From NCBI GenBank assembly GCA_019009955.1, contig CM032232.1, positions 48,572,501 to 48,636,500 on the forward strand: 64,000 nt of DNA, in the 5' to 3' direction. The translations under genes and the position numbers were made by a program. Under the pieces are notes generated by a model. The model saw nothing but the letters and a program-made list of their open reading frames with translations, was not told where the DNA came from and did no database searches. Origin of the DNA: Riptortus pedestris. Taxonomy: Eukaryota; Arthropoda; Insecta; Hemiptera; Alydidae. Numbering within the stretch: position 1 is the first letter of the stretch; every line of letters begins with the position of its first letter. Of the stretch, positions 58,144 to 64,000 are shown one piece after another.

Positions 58144-58926
58144 TATATATATATATATATTTGTCTGTTACCACTCTAGCGGTCACAATTATTTTTTAAT
58201 AGTTACCAAACCCAATATTTACTCGTTTTATGTACAAAGAAAGATCAAGATCGTTAACGGTTGAAATCGGGCAAGAGGGAGGGGGAGTTTAGAGGGGAGG
58301 AATATCTCCGTTACCGTAGGTCGGATCGAAAAATTGTATGGAATTAATCTTATTGCAAATTAAATATACTATAAATACTGTTATATACATTTATTCTCTA
58401 TCTTGAATATTAACCGAGATATTTGCATTTTTCAGTTTTCAGCCATCAGCAAACTGCCACTTCTACTCATGTTACATAAACAATACTCTGCTGCATAATA
58501 AATCACATTATTCAAAGTTTAAATACCAAAAATTGTATTGAAGAGACCTTTATTATACAAGATAAATGCAAATATGTCCTGGCCCCCCCCCCGTTTTAAG
58601 GTTTTGGACTACTAAAAGTTGATTGTTTGAGATAACAATTATTCTGACTCATTATTAATTACAGTACTAGATATAGTAAATAGTTCTCAATAAAATTAAT
58701 ATGTTATATTCTGATATATTTCAGTAATTGTTTTGCTTTCTGGTGTGAGGCGGGAAACCCGTTTGTTTACATTTCTAACCTAACGCTTCCTATCGGCAGG
58801 TTATTGAAATTGGATGAAACTTTTCTTATTTCCGTTTGTATTTATTCAAGGTGGTGTTGTGTTACCAGTATGTAGATTTATCTATTACTAAACTTCATGA
58901 GGGAAATCTGCTTAGTTTATGGAGCT
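57976..58926 (-). mobile_element. HINE-like element, full-length copy (module C)
   Basis: TAGCAGTTTTTCCTTAAGGG (3' end), AGGTTGTACTCATGACACG, (TA)n at 58102-58162, TACCACTCTAGCGGTCACAA, G-runs at 58275-58300, core, then module C with CCCCCCCCCGTTTTAAGG and TTTTGGACTACTAAAAG. It ends TTCATGAGGGAAATCTGCTT and AGTTTATGGAGC. At about 950 bp it is the longest single-core copy. Confidence 0.85.
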
Positions 58927-59775
58927 TTAATATTGGAAGCCTCTTCCATTTGCAATCTCGTATGCATCAATATAAGACAATATTGAAGGCCACTGATATT
59001 GGCAGTATTGAAAGCTTCTGATATTGGCATTATTGAAAGCCTCTGATATTGGTAATAATGTAAGCCTCTGATATAGGCAATATTGTAATCCTCTTGTATT
59101 TGGAATATTGAAGGCCTCTGCTATTGACAATATTGTAAGCCTATTATATTGGCAATATTATTAGCCCCTTATATTGGCAATATTATAAGCCTCTTATATT
59201 TGCCATATTGTAAGCCTCTGATATAGGCAATATTGTAAGTCTCTGATACTGGCAATATTGTAAGCCTCTTATATTTGGGATATTGAAGGCCTCTGCTATT
59301 GGCAATATTGTAAGCCTATTATATTGGCAATATTGTTAGACCTTATATTGGCAATATTGTAAGCCTCTGATATTGGAAGGGGCTCAGGTTACCCATTTGA
59401 ATTAAAGCGTTTACCTTAATTTTACTGGTAAACCTTGGGTGATGGGTTCGATTCTCGCCTCGGCAATAGGAATTTATTTAGTGACGGAATTCATTTAATA
59501 AAATCCGTTCATTAAATAAAATCCTTCTCACCCTGGCTAGGACATTGTTGTAACATGTATGTAGATACCCCGTCCTAATTAGCCTTAGTTGAAAAAAGTG
59601 GACGTTAATAAATATTTTAATTTTCATATTGTCAATATTGTAAGCCTCTTATATTTGGAATATTGAAGGCCGCTGATATTGGCAAAATTTTACATCTCTT
59701 ATATTGGCAATATTGTAAGCCTATTATATTGGCAATATTGTAAGCCTCTTGTATTGGCAATATTGTAAGCCTTTT
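58927..59775. repeat. 25-bp minisatellite (ATATTGGCAATATTGTAAGC unit)
   Basis: The unit ATATTGGCAATATTGTAAGC plus CTCTT/CTCTG recurs about every 25 bp, with variants (AAGGCCTCTG, TTTGGAATATTG). It is interrupted by a SINE at 59379-59614 and continues to 59775. The core GGCAATATTGTAAG contains a CAATATTG palindrome. Confidence 0.93.
59379..59614 (+). mobile_element. tRNA-derived SINE, copy 2
   Basis: Inserted in the 25-bp minisatellite. Head AGGGGCTCAGGTTACCC, B box GGGTTCGATTCTCGCC, body AGGAATTTATTTAGTGACGG, CACCCTGGCTAGGACATTG, tail GTGGACGTTAATAAAT. Same order as copy 1 at 39075-39286. The internal promoter boxes identify it as an RNA polymerase III-type retroposon. Confidence 0.85.
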
Positions 59776-60683
59776 ATCCACAGCTTCTTGGTTAAATTCC
59801 CACTTACAAGATGCAAGTGGGCCAACACTGGGGGGATTAAAGTTGCTGCCTGCATACTCATATTGGCTTATGCCTATAAATAGTCAGTTTCTGCAGGCTG
59901 CAGTCTCCGGAGGGATGGCTATCTAACAACTCTGGCTTGGAGTGGTATTTTCTCTATTCATACCATTATTGTTGTGAATGGAGTTCTCCTCATAATGCCT
60001 TTATTATTAGATGGTCTTATGCTGAAGGGAGTAGGGCCTCTTCTTTCCTTATTCCTTCCCGTTAAAATAAGGTTAACCTTTTCAGGAGATGAATTACCAG
60101 GTAACCTGTAGATACAACCAGCCTCTTATATTTTCAGTATTTGTGTTATAGGCTCATTTTAGCATTAGACAGAGTCGTCTCCATATCATGAGTACTAGGC
60201 TTTATAGATGCACTCATCAATTACACTAACTCTCTTATAATAAAGTAGAGTTGGAATATGTGATTATGTAATATAATTAACTTTATTACAAACATGTAAA
60301 ATTATTAAATTTACTGATATCACGAGAACAATGCCCAGTCATCTGTGAGATAGTAAGTAACCAACCATATACTGAGTAAATGGAAAATGTTCTGTACACC
60401 TGTTGACTGACAATATGAAAATTGTTCGCTCGAGTTATTTCTAGGAAAGAGCTCTGTTTCCAAGAGACCCCCAACAATATTGACACGCTAAAAGCCGTGG
60501 TTATATTATCACGGTGAATGAATTCCAATGTTTTGCCGGTCATGTACGAATATTTAATTAAACTGAAAACAAACTGTGTGGCAGGATGCCGTCAAAAGCA
60601 ACGGCCGGGAGAAGTGTAGTCGTTATTTGCTTATCCATTATCAACGCTTTAGTTACAAATGGTTTCAAGCCTAAAATAAAAAG
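59776..60683. other. No recognisable gene
   Basis: Mixed composition; single-copy-looking DNA near 59820-60110 and 60300-60660 without motif-bearing frames. Confidence 0.4.
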
Positions 60684-61283
60684 TTCGTCACACAGGGGCG
60701 GCGTTAATTAAGCTGATTTCCCACGTGCGTCATGTATATGAATTTATCTCAAAACGTAAAATTTCAATGAGACAATATTTGTTATTTAGACTTCAAACAA
60801 TGTGTTTCATAATAGAGCAGCCTACTGTTAACATGACATGAATAGGAGTAGGGATTTACTAAAGGCCAAAAACTTAAATAAATAAGTTAATAATCAAGTT
60901 ACTGAAAATACATACATAGCAACATTTATAGAACATTATATTTACAATAAGATAGATTCTATATTTTCAGCCCAACGCATAACAACGAAGATTTTCGAAT
61001 TTTAGAAATTCCCCTCCAACCCCCCCCCTCCCACTGTCCGATTTTAGCCATCAATAAACTCGATCGTCATTTTTACATATAACGTTTAAATATATTTTTC
61101 TGGTATTGATCAGATAAAAATTGCGACCGCTAGAGCGTTAACAGACAAATATACTATGAAACTATGAAAGGACCTCATTTTCCTCTTCTCCTTGGTAGAG
61201 TTAATGAACATTTCAAGAAATTTTTAGAAAAATCCATCATGAGTACAACCTCAGAAGCTGATTTCCCCTAAGGGATCGGCTAG
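60684..61283 (+). mobile_element. HINE-like element lacking the (TA)n tract (module B)
   Basis: TTCGTCACACAGGGGCGGCG, AGCTGATTTCCCACGTG, module B, core with CCAACCCCCCCCCTCCCAC, GCGACCGCTAGAGCGTTAAC and AGACAAATATACTATGAAAC, where the microsatellite should be. The 3' end reads GCTGATTTCCCCTAAGGGAT then CGGCTAG. The absence of TA expansion in an otherwise complete copy is noteworthy. Confidence 0.83.
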
Positions 61284-62793
61284 TAGGGGGTTTGAGGAAA
61301 AAATAATTAAAAATTCTAAATACCCACCCCAAGACAAAATGTTTAAATAGCGAGCTTCATTAACAATTAAGAAATAAAAAATGGTGTGGCATTTCAATTA
61401 AAAATTGTACACAATATATTGGGTTTTCAAAAACTGTAATAGCAAACGGATTTTTTCCCCTAATTTAGAAACTGGAATGTTTATCACTAATATTTTCTTA
61501 TTCCAAATTTTTTAACTTCTATTCTAATAAGACGATGAAATTGACATAATATTATAATGGTCTCTTAATATTTTTTAATATTTCTTATTCTATATTATTT
61601 ATACTTCAATATTTCCAACAGATTATTGATACAGATTTGTAACGTAAAGAATTATTGACAAATTGATATACATTTTATTTAAATTGCCTTACACCAAATA
61701 GTATATCTTTGGCTAACCGAAAATAAGCTCAAGTGAAGAAGTTGTATGACGAGTGAGAAATAGATTTATTTGGTTTAAAAATATTTGACCAAGGAACTAA
61801 GTAATATACTTATTTACGTATAAGATTTGTGAAGAGGACATGTATTGGATTAAATTTTTCACCAACATGTTGTATATAAATAATATATCTCACAAGGTAT
61901 TTTTTGCCGTCGAATGTTTGTGGAACTGCAAATGTATTCGAATAATTTAATTAATTACATAAATACATCTAGTAGTATAATTGATGGATGCCCTAGGAAC
62001 ATCTAGGGTTATAATTATATTGGTTCGTAGTATGCAAACTAAGTGGATGCGTACGCATAAATTTGCATGCAAATGACAATATGTTTTCTTAGGACCCTCG
62101 GGGAGGGGGGATGTTGTTTGAACTAAGAATATGGCGTATTTCAACTAGCAATATTGTCTTACCTGGGGCTTTTTCAATTAAAATTTGATTCAAGGAATTT
62201 TCCTTGATGAGCTTCAGGAAGTATTACAGTGGAGAGTGGAAGGAAATTGTCATTCTGGGATCACTGTGTTTTTGCGCCAAATATTTCGGTAGGTTTCTGA
62301 AGAAAGAAAGAGCACTTTGCTAATTAACAATTAAGAGGTAAATGTTAAAACATAATTCTAGATTTTTCTTATTATTTATGGACTACTGAAATTTTAAGAT
62401 GAGGTTTAACTTGGCCACCCAAAAAGGAACATCACGTTTAATTTTAACATTCATTACGATATTATAGCTAAACACTCCAATAACAGGAAGGTCATAAAAA
62501 TGAATAAGTAAATGTGCGTACCATTTTTGCAATATTCGTCAAGAAAAAATAAACGGCATTTTAGATCCTTTGAAGTAGACGACAGAACTACAGTTTCATC
62601 AGCAAATCCACGTCACTTCCTATACTAATTCCAAAAGCAATAGGTCCTGAAAATAGATAATGTAGAGATAAAGAAATAAACCATCACTCTGGTGAACTCC
62701 AACATTAATAGTTATTTCATCTGAATAGTTTGATCCTAGTTCATACATTCATTTTCATTTTGCTTTAAAAATTCGTCATGAGTGTAATTATTT
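61284..62793. other. No recognisable gene
   Basis: AT-rich; a faint HINE-like trace may lie at 61310-61400. Nothing else supported. Confidence 0.45.
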
Positions 62794-62912
62794 TAGCAGA
62801 TGTCCCTTAAGGGAAATCAGCTATTGAGGTCGTACTCATGACGCGAGTTTCGAAAAATTTCTTCAAATGTCCATCGATCCTACCCAGGAGATGACGAAAA
62901 TGAGGTCCGTTC

Positions 62913-62948
<36 letters not shown>

Positions 62949-63404
62949 CTGTTAACGCTCTAGCGGTCGCAATTTTCGTTTGATCGTTACCAAACTCGAT
63001 ATTTAAACGTTCTATGCAAAAATAAAGATCAAGTTCGTTAATGGCTGAAATCGGACCAGTGGGAGGGGGGGTTTAGAGGGGAGGATTTTCGAAAATTCGA
63101 AATATCTCCGTTACTATACGTCGGATTGAAAAATTATATAAAATCAATCTTATTGCAAATTAAAGTTACTATAAATAATGTTATTTATATGTATTCTGTA
63201 TCTTGAATATTAACCGAGATATTTGCATTTTTCTGATTTCAGCTTCTAAGATAAGATCGGCTAACTTCGGGTCTAGTCGTGAGTTTCCGTCAAGAGCTAG
63301 TTCGGGCCGTTCCCGTAACTGTTTGACCCTCTATTCTGAAATTTCTCTATTGTAAAACTTCACGTGGGAAATCTGCTTAGTTTACGCAGCCCCTGCGTGA
63401 CGGA
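62794..63404 (-). mobile_element. HINE-like element, full-length, best-preserved copy (module A)
   Basis: TAGCAGATGTCCCTTAAGGG and AAATCAGCTATTGAGG (3' end), CATCGATCCTACCCAGGAGA, (TA)n at 62917-62943, AACGCTCTAGCGGTCGCAAT, GGGAGGGGGGGTTTAGAGGG at 63061-63080, TAACCGAGATATTTGCATTT, then TTGTAAAACTTCACGTGGGA, AATCTGCTTAGTTTACGCAG and CCCCTGCGTGACGGAC at the 5' end. The complete set of landmarks makes this the reference copy. Confidence 0.9.
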
Positions 63405-63779
63405 CTTTTTGAACTAATACCCAATTTGTGAAATTTCTGAATGGACATTTTAATGATTCACAGTGTCAACTAAGAATAACTGGGGAATCAATTTATTTAA
63501 AAACTATTTAAAGATTACAATTACGCAATTTAATGAAACCCTTGTAATTGGTGAGAACAATGGTGGCACTTTTTACTTCCTTGTACGAAGCAACGGAAAT
63601 GTTCTAATTCCAAAAAATGTCCGTTTTCAGACTTGAACGGAATCATATGTTTTGACTCTCCCTGAACACATTTTCACTGGTTTCAATGTGTATTCTGTTC
63701 ATGTCTCACACAGCTAAAAGCGGCTAGTCTTAGAATGTAGAAATTTCATATCTCAGGTGGTGTAACGTTGAGTTGTCCC
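63405..63779. other. No recognisable feature
   Basis: Mixed DNA between two HINE-related segments. Confidence 0.4.
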
Positions 63780-64000
63780 TTTTGAAGGAATTGAACCAAA
63801 AAGTAGGGGGGTTTTAAGGAGGGCGAAAATAAAAAAAAAATATTCAAATGTCTCCTTACGTATTAGAGAAACAAAAATTTTGTATGGGACCTTTATTTTA
63901 CCATGAAAAGCTCTATAAATTAAGTTCTGTAACATTATTCGATCTGATGCATTGGAATATAACTTCAAAGCGATATTTTTTTTAATGAATTCATCAAAAT
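63780..64000 (+). mobile_element. Diverged HINE core at the window edge
   Basis: GTAGGGGGGTTTTAAGGAGG with GCGAAAATAAAAAA, TTTGTATGGGACC, GCTCTATAAATTAAG and ATTCGATCTGATGCATTGGA follow the order of the HINE core with substantial divergence. Cut by the end of the window. Confidence 0.45.

Overview
The window looks like gene-poor, AT-rich DNA from an animal nuclear genome, most likely an arthropod and probably an insect. That inference rests on the mix of mobile elements (piggyBac-like, mariner, Tc1, hAT, a CHCC-type Ty3/gypsy element, jockey/R1-type LINE tails, a tRNA-derived SINE), the dense (TA)n and (TG)n microsatellites, several minisatellite arrays, and the lack of any bacterial-style gene order. 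I could not recognise a single host gene with confidence. Nearly all protein-coding signal comes from broken transposable elements.

The most conspicuous component is one interspersed family, present about 20 times on both strands. A full copy is 600-950 bp. It has a 5' end reading GTCCGTCACGCAGGGGCTGC, a 12-base subterminal motif AGCAGATTTCCC whose inverse lies at the other end, a central (TA)n microsatellite, and a 3' end formed by a perfect palindrome around TTAA. This architecture fits a Helentron-associated interspersed element (HINE, the Drosophila DINE-1 type). The family has interchangeable 5' modules and a conserved G-run motif, and its (TA)n tract serves as a landing site for other elements.

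Layout: 0-4.4 kb, HINE copies. 5.0-7.6 kb, a 48-bp minisatellite whose unit contains a sequence like a tRNA-Lys primer-binding site, homogeneous on the left and decayed on the right. 9.0-13 kb, a 5'-truncated CsRn1-like Ty3/gypsy element with gag, protease, RT, RNase H and integrase in broken frames. 14 kb, a piggyBac-like deletion derivative with TTAA duplications. 16-21 kb, HINE copies, one carrying a solo LTR. 22.6-24.8 kb, a broken mariner. 25-27.5 kb, an 82-bp array interrupted by a solo LTR and a LINE tail. 29.8-31.2 kb, a 174-bp satellite. 31.9-32.7 kb, a LINE tail. 36-37.4 kb, an unclassified element with 38-bp inverted repeats, split by a HINE. 39 and 59 kb, two SINE copies. 41-42.5 kb, a second mariner. 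46-48 kb, HINE copies with a third solo LTR. 48.7-49.3 kb, a hAT deletion derivative. 54.3-55.5 kb, a Tc1 element with an apparent intron. 58.9-59.8 kb, a 25-bp minisatellite.

The picture is one of nested insertions into intergenic or intronic DNA, not of cooperating genes. All coordinates of repeat edges are by eye and may be off by several bases.
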